The notes under the pieces: model-generated
Seen by the model: only the letters and a program-made list of their open reading frames with translations
Database searches by the model: none
What the model was told of the DNA's origin: nothing
Program-made: the position numbers and the translations under genes
In this document: positions 8,937 to 18,022 of the stretch, in pieces
Numbering within the stretch: position 1 is the first letter of the stretch
How the letters are laid out: the number at the start of each line of letters is the position of its first letter
Assembly: GCA_020636195.1 (NCBI GenBank)
Contig: JACJYH010000003.1
Coordinates: forward strand, 1-64,000
DNA length: 64,000 bases
Direction of reading: 5' to 3'
DNA from: Lewinellaceae bacterium
GTDB lineage: Bacteria; Bacteroidota; Bacteroidia; Chitinophagales; Saprospiraceae

Positions 8937-10133
8937 TTATGCGATGATTTCAGTAACCTGACCTGCACCTACAGTTCTACCACCTTCACGGATTGCAAAA
9001 CGAAGACCTTTCTCCATCGCAATTGGTGACAATAATTTCACCTCAAGAGAAACGTTATCTCCCGGCATTACCATTTCTACACCATCCGGTAATTTAACAT
9101 CACCTGTTACGTCAGTGGTTCTGAAATAGAATTGTGGTCTATAACCATTGAAGAATGGCGTGTGTCTTCCACCTTCGTCCTTACCTAAAACGTAAATCTC
9201 ACATTTGAAATGAGAATGTGGTTTTACAGAACCCGGCTTAACAATAACCATACCTCTTCTGATGGCTTCTTTTTCAATACCTCTTAAAAGCAAACCGGCG
9301 TTATCACCAGCTTCACCTCTTTCAAGGATCTTTCTAAACATTTCCACACCTGTAACTGTAGAAGTCAATGGTTTTTCACCCGGCTTCATCATACCGATGA
9401 TCTCAACAGGATCTCCAGTATTGATCACACCTCTTTCTATTCTTCCTGTTGCAACTGTACCTCTACCTGTGATAGAGAATACGTCTTCAACCGGCATCAA
9501 GAATGGCTTGTCCACTTCTCTCATTGGTTCTGGAACATACTCGTCCACAGCTGCCATCAAATCAAGGATTTTTTGTTTTGCGCCTGCTTCTCCTTCAAGA
9601 GCTTTCAATGCAGAACCTTGGATAATAGGTGTATTATCTCCGTCAAACTGGTATGTGCTAAGCAATTCTCTTAACTCCATTTCAACAAGTTCCAACATCT
9701 CAGGATCGTCCACAAGATCTACCTTGTTCATATACACTACGATACGAGGAACACCAACCTGTCTTGCAAGAAGGATGTGCTCTCTGGTTTGAGGCATAGG
9801 TCCATCTGTCGCTGCACACACAAGGATAGCACCATCCATCTGAGCCGCACCCGTAACCATGTTTTTCACATAATCCGCGTGACCCGGACAGTCAACGTGT
9901 GCATAATGTCTATTTTCGGTTTCATACTCTACGTGGGCAGTATTAATGGTAATACCTCTTTCTTTTTCTTCTGGAGCTGCATCGATGGAATCATAATCCT
10001 TTTTCTCTGCAAATCCTTTCTCGGAAAGAACATACGTGATAGCCGCAGTAAGCGTAGTCTTACCGTGGTCAACGTGACCAATTGTACCTATATTTACGTG
10101 GGGCTTGGTCCTTACAAATGTTTCTTTAGCCAT
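8937..10133 (-). CDS. tuf: Elongation factor Tu
   Basis: GTPase that delivers aminoacyl-tRNA to the ribosome; 398 residues. All G motifs are present: GHVDHGKTTL (residues 19-28), RGITI, DCPGHADY, NKVD and GSALK. Domain 2 and 3 signatures (GRGTVATGRIERG; YRPQFYFRTTDVTG) follow. It sits between four upstream tRNA genes and tRNA-Trp/secE downstream, the tufB-type locus seen in E. coli. No second tuf copy lies in the window. Confidence 0.98.
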   Translation of the reverse strand: MAKETFVRTKPHVNIGTIGHVDHGKTTLTAAITYVLSEKGFAEKKDYDSIDAAPEEKERGITINTAHVEYETENRHYAHVDCPGHADYVKNMVTGAAQMDGAILVCAATDGPMPQTREHILLARQVGVPRIVVYMNKVDLVDDPEMLELVEMELRELLSTYQFDGDNTPIIQGSALKALEGEAGAKQKILDLMAAVDEYVPEPMREVDKPFLMPVEDVFSITGRGTVATGRIERGVINTGDPVEIIGMMKPGEKPLTSTVTGVEMFRKILERGEAGDNAGLLLRGIEKEAIRRGMVIVKPGSVKPHSHFKCEIYVLGKDEGGRHTPFFNGYRPQFYFRTTDVTGDVKLPDGVEMVMPGDNVSLEVKLLSPIAMEKGLRFAIREGGRTVGAGQVTEIIA

Positions 10134-10192
10134 CAGTTAAAAATTTTCTGAACTTAAAATTATATGAATAAAATGAATCCTACTATAAAATG

Positions 10193-10264
<72 letters not shown>

Positions 10265-10306
10265 CGTTATATCGGTTAATTGTTGCTCAAGACCTTTGAA
10301 AATTTG

Positions 10307-10379
10307 AGCGGAAGACGAGACTCGAACCCGCGACCCTCAGCTTGGAAGGCTGATGCTCTACCAACTGAGCTACTTCCGC
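10307..10379 (-). tRNA. tRNA-Gly (anticodon TCC)
   Basis: Seventy-three bases. The acceptor GCGGAAG/CTTCCGC is perfect, the anticodon stem is TCAGC/GCTGA and the loop CTTCCAA gives TCC. It lies between tRNA-Tyr and tRNA-Thr(GGT). Confidence 0.96.
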
Positions 10380-10409
10380 ATATATCAAAATCTATTGCCT
10401 AGGATTTCG

Positions 10410-10492
10410 TGGGGATGATAGGATTCGAACCTATTCAGCCAAAAGCAACAGATTTACAGTCTGCCCCGTCTCTCCAACTTCGGCGCATCCCC
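10410..10492 (-). tRNA. tRNA-Tyr (anticodon GTA)
   Basis: Eighty-three bases with the long variable arm of class II tRNAs. The acceptor GGGGATG/CATCCCC is perfect and the anticodon stem CAGAC..., loop with GTA, identifies tyrosine. It lies 14 bases from tRNA-Thr(TGT). Confidence 0.96.
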
Positions 10493-10506
10493 TCTCAATA
10501 TACGAG

Positions 10507-10580
10507 AGCCAGTGGAGGGATTCGAACCCCCGACCCGCTGATTACAAATCAGCTGCTCTGGCCAACTGAGCTACACTGGC
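10507..10580 (-). tRNA. tRNA-Thr (anticodon TGT)
   Basis: Seventy-four bases. The acceptor GCCAGTG/CACTGGC is perfect, the anticodon stem is GCTGA/TCAGC and the loop TTTGTAA gives TGT. It is the first gene of the tRNA-tuf-secE-rpl transcript, 57 bases after the promoter -7 element. Confidence 0.96.
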
Positions 10581-10637
10581 AGGCGTTTTTTGAATCAAAT
10601 TTTCAATACGCAAATGGATCTTTTTCCAAAAGCGTTG

Positions 10638-10668
10638 CAAAGGTACTGCTTTTTCAGAATTCCAAAAA
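10638..10668 (-). promoter_or_regulatory. Bacteroidota-type promoter for the tRNA-tuf-rpl operon
   Basis: On the minus strand TTTTTG (10663-10668) is followed after 17 bases by TACCTTTG (10638-10645). This matches the Bacteroidota sigma-A pattern TTG-N17-23-TAnnTTTG. The same TACCTTTGC core precedes tRNA-Lys, which suggests a shared class of strong stable-RNA promoters. It is the only good promoter in the 242-base gap to the next gene. Confidence 0.75.
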
Positions 10669-10822
10669 TTTTTACTCTCTTTTTTTAATATTTTTTTTCT
10701 TAATATTTACTTAATTTTCTAATAGTTTTTATATAATATATTATTATAATTTATTATAAATTGCTATACCGATTATTATGTACATATTTTAACCATTTAT
10801 AAAATTTATAATGGTCATCTTT

Positions 10823-12565
10823 TTACCATTCACTGTAGTTAAATACTTCAAATTCTGACATGCACATCTCTTTATTGCCTTCTGAATTCCATAAGAATAT
10901 TTCTACAGTGTCTGCACCCTCTCTAATTTTTGAATCAAGATACAATACTTGCTCTCCTCCATCAAAATGCCTCTGAATCCTTAAAATATCACTATAAATT
11001 TCATTACTATCTTTGCTGTATTTTACCACTAATTGTGTCATTTTCCAAGTATCCCATTCCTTTTCTCCCATTCTAAATTTTGCTTGAATTCGCAACCAAC
11101 CAACTTTTCCTCGAAGATTCACTTTATGAGGGATGGAAAATTGTTGATCCTTTGATACACATTCTTGAATGGATGAATCTTTTGATATCATCAATGTTGT
11201 TTGTTTCAAAGGTGATGTATGATTGTACTTCGTATCTAATAACTTCAAAGCGCCTTCCGGCATTTCCTTTTTCAATAATATAGCTTTCAAATATGGTTTT
11301 GTCATAAACCCTGCATACAGCATTCCACCTTTGTGCGCCTGATGTATGACCCAAAAATTATAATTGATTCCCATCAAAAGTAAAAAGGTAGAAATGAGTG
11401 TCCAAAAGTTCAAACCTTTGTAAAGACTGACAAAAGCAGCTATTGGAAATGAAAGTATAGGATAAATTTGGACCAATGCCCTCTGACCTACACTGCCTCC
11501 ATACCACCAAATATCCCAAGCAAATGTGATATAGATAAATAGCAAACTGAAAAGTCCAAAACTTGGCGCTAAAGAAGGTTTTTTATAAAATAGTATAACA
11601 AATCCGGGTACAATCAAGAACATCAATGGGCTGTACACCCACCAACCTGCTCTAGCTGAAAGCAATCCTTCATATAAATGTGGGTGCAGCCAACTAAATC
11701 CTTGGTCTTCATAGCTATATACAAACCATTCATTGGTGACATATTTCCAATAAAACATCTGTATGCTACCTATGCAAACAAACAAAATGGAAGCTAGGAA
11801 ATAATGTTTCCAATGGGATCTAATAAAGTGGAATCGTTCCTTAATACTTGAAAAATTCATTGATATGCCATATAAGACAGGAATTATAAGAGCTATAATT
11901 TCAGTGGGCCTTGTCAATGTCATCAAACCTAAGATTGCTCCAATGCAAAGTGCCCATTTCCAGCTTGGTGCCATGTAAAATTTATCGGTAACAAACAAAA
12001 GTGCAGCATAAAAGGTGAATAGATAGTTGTGGGTCATCGTATTGGTTATTCCTCCGTATTCCAAATAATTTGTGCCAAAAACGATGATGAGCAATGTTAT
12101 AGAAACGACTATTGGGTTAAAATACCTCTTCAACACTAGGTATAATAGATAAATGCCAAACAAACAGATCATCAAACCCCACAAGAAGATGGAAAATTGG
12201 TATGGCAGCGTAAATCCATCTCTAGGAAATTCGAGAATTTTCGCAGCAAAATCTCCTATGAAAAATCCGGGTGACATTACAAGTGCTTGACCGGAACTAT
12301 ATTTCAATACATAATTTCCTGAGGGATGTTCGTACGCTTGTTGAAAATCAGGTGATGGATTATATTTTTTGATAATGGCTTCAGAAAAGCCTAATTTCTT
12401 GATGTCCTTATATATAAAAATGGCGGGTAGATACCAGTAGTAACCGGAAGAATCCCAGCTCAATGTTGCTTCAGTACCTGATTTATTCCATTTTGGATAA
12501 TAAAACAGTGAAAATATAGCCATCAAAGCCAAAGTGAATACAAGGGTAATTTTGTCCACCTTCAT
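10823..12565 (-). CDS. Polytopic inner-membrane protein, GT-C-like (hypothetical)
   Basis: A 580-residue protein with an N-terminal membrane anchor and roughly ten further hydrophobic segments up to about residue 400, then a soluble C-terminal domain of about 150 residues. The early acidic/aromatic loop (LSWDSSGYYWYLPAIFIY) and the layout resemble GT-C type membrane glycosyltransferases, but no catalytic signature is clear, so function is not assigned. It is read in the same direction as the tRNA operon but ends 155 bases from that operon's promoter, so it is not co-transcribed. It starts at ATG 12563-12565. Confidence 0.7.
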   Translation of the reverse strand: MKVDKITLVFTLALMAIFSLFYYPKWNKSGTEATLSWDSSGYYWYLPAIFIYKDIKKLGFSEAIIKKYNPSPDFQQAYEHPSGNYVLKYSSGQALVMSPGFFIGDFAAKILEFPRDGFTLPYQFSIFLWGLMICLFGIYLLYLVLKRYFNPIVVSITLLIIVFGTNYLEYGGITNTMTHNYLFTFYAALLFVTDKFYMAPSWKWALCIGAILGLMTLTRPTEIIALIIPVLYGISMNFSSIKERFHFIRSHWKHYFLASILFVCIGSIQMFYWKYVTNEWFVYSYEDQGFSWLHPHLYEGLLSARAGWWVYSPLMFLIVPGFVILFYKKPSLAPSFGLFSLLFIYITFAWDIWWYGGSVGQRALVQIYPILSFPIAAFVSLYKGLNFWTLISTFLLLMGINYNFWVIHQAHKGGMLYAGFMTKPYLKAILLKKEMPEGALKLLDTKYNHTSPLKQTTLMISKDSSIQECVSKDQQFSIPHKVNLRGKVGWLRIQAKFRMGEKEWDTWKMTQLVVKYSKDSNEIYSDILRIQRHFDGGEQVLYLDSKIREGADTVEIFLWNSEGNKEMCMSEFEVFNYSEW

Positions 12566-12642
12566 AGGAATATCAGAATTGTTTTAATTTCATAGAATAA
12601 CATTTTTAAAGGATATCTCAGTTCCATAGTGGATTTTACGTA

Positions 12643-12855
12643 TCAACCTTTGACATCCGGGAGGTCACATGGAGTATCGACCTTTTTGCCACACATGGTG
12701 CATTCTCCAAGTTGATTTCTTAATGCTGGGTTATTGCTTGCACAAGTGCCTCTAAACTCACCACCTTTAAATATTTGTCGTAAATTGATGAAGAAAAATG
12801 CAGAACCAAACACCACAATCATTATCAACATCAGTTTTAGAATATCCCACATCAT
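12643..12855 (-). CDS. Small membrane-anchored four-cysteine protein
   Basis: Seventy residues: one N-terminal hydrophobic helix (LMLIMIVVFGSAFFFINL) followed by a short domain with the pattern FRGTCASNNPALRN and GECTMCGKKVDTPC. The four cysteines could bind a metal or a cluster. Small proteins with this TCASNNP signature recur in Bacteroidota, from memory often near Na+-NQR or ApbE genes; here no such neighbour is present. The role is unknown. It lies between aroC and the 580-residue membrane protein, 77 bases from the latter. Confidence 0.65.
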   Translation of the reverse strand: MMWDILKLMLIMIVVFGSAFFFINLRQIFKGGEFRGTCASNNPALRNQLGECTMCGKKVDTPCDLPDVKG

Positions 12856-12958
12856 ATTTGGTTTTAAAAATTTGTATCCTATTAAATTACGAGTAAAACA
12901 TCATTTTAGTCTCAAAGTTTGAAAATAAAATTTGTCTCAAGAAGATTTGAAAATAAAA

Positions 12959-14038
12959 TTATTGAAATTGTGAGCCTTTTGCCATCAACCAATGATCAAC
13001 TACCACCAATGCAGCCATAGCCTCCACAATCGGTACGGCCCTAGGAACTACACATGGGTCATGCCTTCCTTCTATAGAAAAATTTATGGCCTTGCCATCA
13101 GTGTCAATGGTATCTTGATTCATTTTTATGGAGCTAACAGGTTTAAAAGCAGCTCTAAAATAAACGGGCATTCCATTTGAGATGCCACCTTGCACTCCAC
13201 CAGAAAAATTAGTTTTGGTTCTGATTCTATCATCAATACATTCAATCGCATCATTATGCTCAGATCCTCTCATGGCTACTCCACTGAATCCACTCCCTAA
13301 TTCAAAACCTTTACATGCATTGATGCTTAATATAGCTTTACCGAGGTCTGCATGTAATTTATGAAAAACCGGATTCCCTAGTCCAACAGGCAAATTTTCA
13401 ATGTGACATGTTATAATTCCACCAATTGTGTCACCGTCTTCTTTCAATAAATTAAGAAGATGCTGCATTTTGTGCGAAGTTTCTGAATCAGGACATCTCA
13501 ATGGATCACTTTCAATCAATTCAGTATCTATTTTGATATTTTCGGGAATTGAGATATCTCCTATTTGACTGACATAGGCTATTATTTCCACACCTATTTT
13601 TTTCAACAATAACTTCGCAACAGCACCTGCAGCGACCCATGAAGCAGTGACCCTTGCTGATGACCTTCCTCCACCGGCAAAATCCCTGATACCATATTTT
13701 TTTTGATAGGTGAAATCTGCATGAGATGGCCTAAATAAATTTTGAAGATTTTCGTAGTCTTTTGGCTTTTGATCTTGATTTTTAATGAAAATATGAATGG
13801 GTGCGCCAGTTGTTTTACCTTCAAAAATACCACTGGTTATTTGCGGCAAATCATCTTCATTTCTTTCAGTGACGAATCTGTTCTGTCCAGGTTTTCTCCT
13901 TCGTAATTCATCTGCAATAAAATCCAAATCAATCGGGATGCCTGAAGGACAGCCATCTATGACAACTCCGATTCCGGCGCCATGTGATTCACCATATGTG
14001 GTAATAACAAAAATCTCCCCAAATGAATTCGATCCCAT
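12959..14038 (-). CDS. aroC: Chorismate synthase
   Basis: Last step of the shikimate pathway: converts EPSP to chorismate with reduced FMN; cytosolic, 359 residues. Signatures seen are GESHGAGIGVVIDGCPSG near the N-terminus, GGRSSARVTASWVAAGAVAK in the centre and EGRHDPCVVPRAVPIVEAM near the C-terminus. The start MGSNSFGEIF is the typical family start (ATG 14036-14038). No other aro gene is adjacent, so it is probably transcribed alone. The motif SARVTASWVA differs from the more common SARET form but is within family variation. Confidence 0.95.
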   Translation of the reverse strand: MGSNSFGEIFVITTYGESHGAGIGVVIDGCPSGIPIDLDFIADELRRRKPGQNRFVTERNEDDLPQITSGIFEGKTTGAPIHIFIKNQDQKPKDYENLQNLFRPSHADFTYQKKYGIRDFAGGGRSSARVTASWVAAGAVAKLLLKKIGVEIIAYVSQIGDISIPENIKIDTELIESDPLRCPDSETSHKMQHLLNLLKEDGDTIGGIITCHIENLPVGLGNPVFHKLHADLGKAILSINACKGFELGSGFSGVAMRGSEHNDAIECIDDRIRTKTNFSGGVQGGISNGMPVYFRAAFKPVSSIKMNQDTIDTDGKAINFSIEGRHDPCVVPRAVPIVEAMAALVVVDHWLMAKGSQFQ

Positions 14039-14174
14039 GTACTTTTTAAAATTAAAATGGTAAAATTACTGAATTCAAGTTATTAATGCTACGAGTACAG
14101 AAAAATACTTTAAGAAATCCGTACCCATTATTACTTTTTACTAGCTATGGTGGTATATTCCTGAATGAATGAAA

Positions 14175-14204
14175 ATGGGCACTTCAGAAACCTGAAATGC
14201 CCAT
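14175..14204 (-). terminator. Rho-independent-like hairpin after the CBM48/HhH gene
   Basis: ATGGGCA-TTTCAG pairs with CTGAA-GTGCCCAT around a 4-base loop with one mismatch. A short T-run (TTTTC) follows on the minus strand. It lies 36 bases beyond the stop codon. Confidence 0.6.
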
Positions 14205-14240
14205 CTAACCATTAAAATACTTATAATATTTCCAAAGGGA

Positions 14241-14987
14241 TTATGCTTTTTTGCCGCCTTTTAGTTCGTCTTGAAGTTTATTTAGTTCATCCCAACTTCC
14301 TTTTGCTGCTAATTTTGCTTGTGCTGGCCAAGTAGTTGGATCATGCATTTGCATTCTTGAACCACCTTTATCCAAGATAGTTTTTATTGCGTCTGCTTTT
14401 GCTTTAGAAAGTCCGTCAAAAGTAGAGATACCATTATCTTTCAATAATTGTGCAATTTTCGGTCCAACACCTTCAATTTTTGTTAGATCATCCACTACAA
14501 CTGCCTTAGGAGCAGCAGCTTTTTTAGCTTGCGGTTTTGCTTTTGGTGCTGCTTTTGATGCAAGCGCAGCTGGTTTTTCAACAGCTTTAGCTTTTACAGT
14601 TGCTTTTGCGGGTTTAGGTGTTGCTGCTACTTTTGTTTTTTCTACTTTTGCTTTTGCAACTTTCGCTGGAACAACTACTGCGTCTAAAAATAGAACACTA
14701 TTTTCTATGCCAATGTAAGGTGCTCCAATGTAACCATCAGCTTCAAAGTCGTTATCCCAAGCTTGGTTATCAATAAAATATCTGAATTCATATCTTCCTT
14801 CAGTAAGCTCAATGCTAACATTGAAATCCTTTTTTGATTTTTTCATTTTTGGTGCCACTGCAGGGTCCCAATTATTAAAATCACCTAATACTTGGATTTC
14901 CTTTGCATCCGGTCTTGCTGAAACAGGATAAGAGAAAGTTACGCTATAGGATTTTTTCGCTGGGAGAAATTTTTTTGAAATGCTCAT
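14241..14987 (-). CDS. CBM48/AMPK-like E-set domain fused to helix-hairpin-helix domain
   Basis: A 248-residue cytosolic protein with three parts. Residues about 15-105 form an E-set glycogen-binding-like domain (IQVLGDFNNWDP, YEFRYFIDNQAWDND). Residues 110-165 are a lysine/alanine/proline-rich linker like those of histone H1-like bacterial proteins. Residues 168-245 hold a helix-hairpin-helix segment (LTKIEGVGPKIAQLLKDNGI) of the DUF4332/DNA-binding type. The first part suggests polysaccharide or protein binding and the last nucleic-acid binding, so a nucleoid or ribosome-associated role is possible but not shown. It has its own promoter and terminator. Confidence 0.75.
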   Translation of the reverse strand: MSISKKFLPAKKSYSVTFSYPVSARPDAKEIQVLGDFNNWDPAVAPKMKKSKKDFNVSIELTEGRYEFRYFIDNQAWDNDFEADGYIGAPYIGIENSVLFLDAVVVPAKVAKAKVEKTKVAATPKPAKATVKAKAVEKPAALASKAAPKAKPQAKKAAAPKAVVVDDLTKIEGVGPKIAQLLKDNGISTFDGLSKAKADAIKTILDKGGSRMQMHDPTTWPAQAKLAAKGSWDELNKLQDELKGGKKA

Positions 14988-15050
14988 TATAAATTGATTA
15001 AATATTAATATGATAATAATTTAAAAGAAAAATCATTCTTTTGAATGGCA

Positions 15051-15078
15051 CAAAATTACTACATAAATGTATTCACAA
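15051..15078 (-). promoter_or_regulatory. Promoter of the CBM48/HhH gene
   Basis: On the minus strand TTG (15076-15078), 17 bases, then TAATTTTG (15051-15058), matching TTG-N17-TAnnTTTG. It would give a leader of about 60 bases before the ATG at 14985-14987. Confidence 0.55.
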
Positions 15079-15216
15079 TGACCACTTTGTGATTCTTTAA
15101 CAATAATTAACAGAACCAATATGCACTTTCACAAAATTTTATTCTTTGATAAAGCAAATTTATAGGTTTTGACCAAATTTAATTTGCAAAATTGGCAAAT
15201 ATTTTAGCCATAAAAA

Positions 15217-15257
15217 CCAAAAGGGTGTCAACTGAATTGCAGTTGACACCCTTTTGG
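15217..15257 (-). terminator. Strong intrinsic terminator of the subtilisin gene
   Basis: A perfect 17-bp stem (15217-15233 with 15241-15257) and a 7-base loop, followed on the minus strand by GGTTTTTATGG. It begins 26 bases after the stop codon of the peptidase gene and insulates it from the next gene. Confidence 0.9.
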
Positions 15258-15282
15258 AATATAAAATTTATCTGAAATTAGA

Positions 15283-16947
15283 CTATGCTCTTGCAGCTGC
15301 AACTTTCTTTTTGCCCTTCATTTTAGAAGCATACATCAGCGCTGCGTTTTGATTTACAACACCTCCTGTTACACTCAATTTTGAAAAGAGTGCTTTTGCA
15401 CCGTTGGTTCCGGGAACTATTACTTCTTCAGTAACAGGAGTGACGCTTTTCATGATGGCTTCTTTGACCTGTTCAGCAGTCAATGCCGGATAAAGTGATC
15501 TGATAGAAGCCGCTACGCCTGCAACCACAGGAGCTGCCATGCTGGTACCTTGTAGATTCGCATATTCATTATTTGGCAAAGTGGAATAAATTTTCATTCC
15601 AGGTGAAAATAAATCCACATTTTTGGTACCATAATTTGAAAATGGTGCTGCATACATATCTCCTCTCTGATAATTCAATGCACCTACTTCTATCCAATTT
15701 TTAGCTGTTTTTTGTTTTTTACACAAGAAACCTGATTTTTTAGCAAATCTTTGATTTGGATAGTTTAATTTTTCATCATTATTCTGTGCAGAGTTTCCAG
15801 CTGCATGGATCAATAAAACATCTTTGCTTTCAGCGTATTTTATGGCTGCATCTACCACGTCTTTATTTGGCGAAAAGCCCTTTCCAAAACTCATGTTGAT
15901 CACTGATGCGCCATTATCCACTGCATAGCGAATGGCGTTCGCAACATCTTTATCTCTTTCATCTCCGTCGGGAACCGCTCTTACAGACATCAGTTTAACA
16001 TTTTGTGCAACTCCATCCATCCCTATGCCGTTATTTCTCACAGCGCCTATGATACCTGCTACGTGGGTACCGTGGAGAGCGTTTGGCCCTTCAACATCAT
16101 TGTTGCCATATTTCTTTTCTAATGGATTTGAATAGTCATCCATTACAATCGATTTTCGTGGATCAAAATTGATATTATATGCATAATCCAACCGATTTTG
16201 GTATTCTCTTTTATCACTTTCAATATCCTCCTGCATTGACTTTTCTATCTGCGTAAAATTCGTATAAGATTCATCCGTCAAATAATGCAGCACAAGCTCT
16301 TTACCCATGCTCAATTTTTGATCGCCGTCAGCATTGATAGCTGTCACATTTTCTGAATTTAATTCCTTACCATCAAGTGCTTTTTCTAAACTTTTGATAG
16401 CATCCTTCACTTTCATAGATACTTCATCCATTCTAGCTATGTTATTCTTTGCTTTTGTAATCTCTTTATCGACGATTTCTTTAGCTTTGGTGTATTGTTC
16501 ATACTCCATTTTTTGACTTTTTGCTATTTTAGTCGGATCAGCATTTTCATATTTGTACTTTAACGATGCATATACCCTTGTGGCTTCATACGAATCAGAT
16601 CCTACATTTTGACCATTTGGTCCACCTATAAAATTCCAACCATGAATATCATCCACGTAGCCATTGTTATCATCATCCTTTCCGTTTCCAGGAATTTCAT
16701 TTGGATTTGTCCAAATATTATCTTTTAAATCTTCGTGTTCAACGTCGATTCCGGAGTCAATGACAGCAACGATAACCGTTCTTCCCAAATTTTTATTTAG
16801 AAAATTTTCATAAGCCTGATTCATAGAAATGCCAACATAGTTTTCATTTGGATCGCCATAATACCAATCTCGCGGTAAATTTGTCTGCGCCTGAATGGTT
16901 AGGATTAGTCCAAAGATCATCAATAGAATATTAAAATAAACTCTCAT
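15283..16947 (-). CDS. Secreted S8 (subtilisin-like) serine peptidase
   Basis: A 554-residue exported protease. An N-terminal signal peptide (about residues 1-20, ending IQAQ) leads straight into the catalytic domain without a clear pro-domain. The triad is D64 (AVIDSGID), H292 (LHGTHVAG) and S469 (GTSMAAPVVAG), with oxyanion N385 (AAGN). The spacing between D and H is widened by an insert of about 150 residues, rich in lysine and glutamate with heptad-like character (about 125-275), which is known in Bacteroidota S8 peptidases. It has no T9SS tail, so it is probably periplasmic or uses another anchor. It has its own strong terminator. Confidence 0.9.
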   Translation of the reverse strand: MRVYFNILLMIFGLILTIQAQTNLPRDWYYGDPNENYVGISMNQAYENFLNKNLGRTVIVAVIDSGIDVEHEDLKDNIWTNPNEIPGNGKDDDNNGYVDDIHGWNFIGGPNGQNVGSDSYEATRVYASLKYKYENADPTKIAKSQKMEYEQYTKAKEIVDKEITKAKNNIARMDEVSMKVKDAIKSLEKALDGKELNSENVTAINADGDQKLSMGKELVLHYLTDESYTNFTQIEKSMQEDIESDKREYQNRLDYAYNINFDPRKSIVMDDYSNPLEKKYGNNDVEGPNALHGTHVAGIIGAVRNNGIGMDGVAQNVKLMSVRAVPDGDERDKDVANAIRYAVDNGASVINMSFGKGFSPNKDVVDAAIKYAESKDVLLIHAAGNSAQNNDEKLNYPNQRFAKKSGFLCKKQKTAKNWIEVGALNYQRGDMYAAPFSNYGTKNVDLFSPGMKIYSTLPNNEYANLQGTSMAAPVVAGVAASIRSLYPALTAEQVKEAIMKSVTPVTEEVIVPGTNGAKALFSKLSVTGGVVNQNAALMYASKMKGKKKVAAARA

Positions 16948-17133
16948 GTGATAAAATATTTAAATATGTTTTATATTTTTGCGTTATATTTATATTAAAC
17001 AACGTGTACATAAAACAAATTTATTTAAAAAGTTCACCGTTGACACACAATATTGTTATGAAAAGCAGTTTTTTTATTAAATGATTCTTTTCAAATGTTT
17101 TCCTTTATTAAATCAATGGTTTGAAATTTTATA

Positions 17134-18012
17134 ATGAGAATTAAATTTATTACATTTTTTATTTTGTGCAGCCTAATGGTATCCACCAAGACTTTCAGCC
17201 AATATTCAGAGATTGGGGTTGGGGTTGGATTATCTACATATTGGGGTGATTTGAATGGAAATGCCGTATTAAATAATATGAGGTACAATTCAGGATTGGC
17301 ATTTCAGTTTCATTATAGGTATCTATATCAAAATCGTTGGGGCTTGAAAGCTTCTTTTACCCATGGTAGAGTGAAAGGAGACGATAGCAATTCAGATGCT
17401 GAATGGCAAAAGCAAAGAAATCTGAGTTTTAGATCGCCGATAACAGAATTTGGGTTCTTTGCAGAGTATTATCCATTTGGTTTTAATTCAATCAAGGGAA
17501 GTTTTCGGTTTCAACCCTATTTATCTGCTGGTGTAGCGTACTTTTTGTTTAATCCTTCTACCATTTACCAAGGTAATGAGGTATTTTTACAACCATTAGG
17601 GACTGAAGGACAAGGACTTCCCGGATATCCTGACCTCTATAAGAAACATAGTTATGCACTTGCTTTTGGTGGTGGATTAAAATATATTATTAGCGAAGCT
17701 GTAAATATTTCAGGAGAAGTATTACTAAGAAAAAGTGGTACCGATTACATAGATGATGTCAGTACGTATTACATCAATTATGATGAATTCAAAGCCTTAA
17801 AAAGTAATTTAGCACCTGAGCTGTCTAATAGAATGAATGAATACTTTGGACAAGCAGAACCGATAAGATTGGAAACCGGGTCTCAGAGAGGCGGCTACAA
17901 GATCAATGATTATTATTTAATCTCTATGATCTCACTCAATATCATGCTCACAGATAATAAAGGTAGAAAAAGATTCGGAGGGAAAAATGCAGTGATTTGT
18001 CCCACTTTTTGA
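17134..18012 (+). CDS. DUF6089 outer-membrane beta-barrel protein
   Basis: A 292-residue exported protein with a signal peptide (residues 1-22, ending TFSQ) followed by alternating hydrophobic strands typical of small outer-membrane barrels. The segment EIGVGVGLSTYWGDLNG and the terminal CPTF are hallmarks of the Bacteroidota DUF6089 family, whose function is unknown. It is divergently transcribed from the subtilisin gene and only 10 bases from the recQ start, so the two probably share a message even though their roles look unrelated. Confidence 0.8.
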   Translation: MRIKFITFFILCSLMVSTKTFSQYSEIGVGVGLSTYWGDLNGNAVLNNMRYNSGLAFQFHYRYLYQNRWGLKASFTHGRVKGDDSNSDAEWQKQRNLSFRSPITEFGFFAEYYPFGFNSIKGSFRFQPYLSAGVAYFLFNPSTIYQGNEVFLQPLGTEGQGLPGYPDLYKKHSYALAFGGGLKYIISEAVNISGEVLLRKSGTDYIDDVSTYYINYDEFKALKSNLAPELSNRMNEYFGQAEPIRLETGSQRGGYKINDYYLISMISLNIMLTDNKGRKRFGGKNAVICPTF

Positions 18013-18022
18013 TACATGAATT

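Noticed and set aside
10409..10714. Plus-strand open frame of 101 codons
   Set aside because: It lies antisense to tRNA-Tyr and tRNA-Thr and over the operon promoter.
18016..18022. ATG at 18016 as the recQ start
   Set aside because: It is out of frame with the helicase; the in-frame start is TTG 18023 (or ATT 18020).
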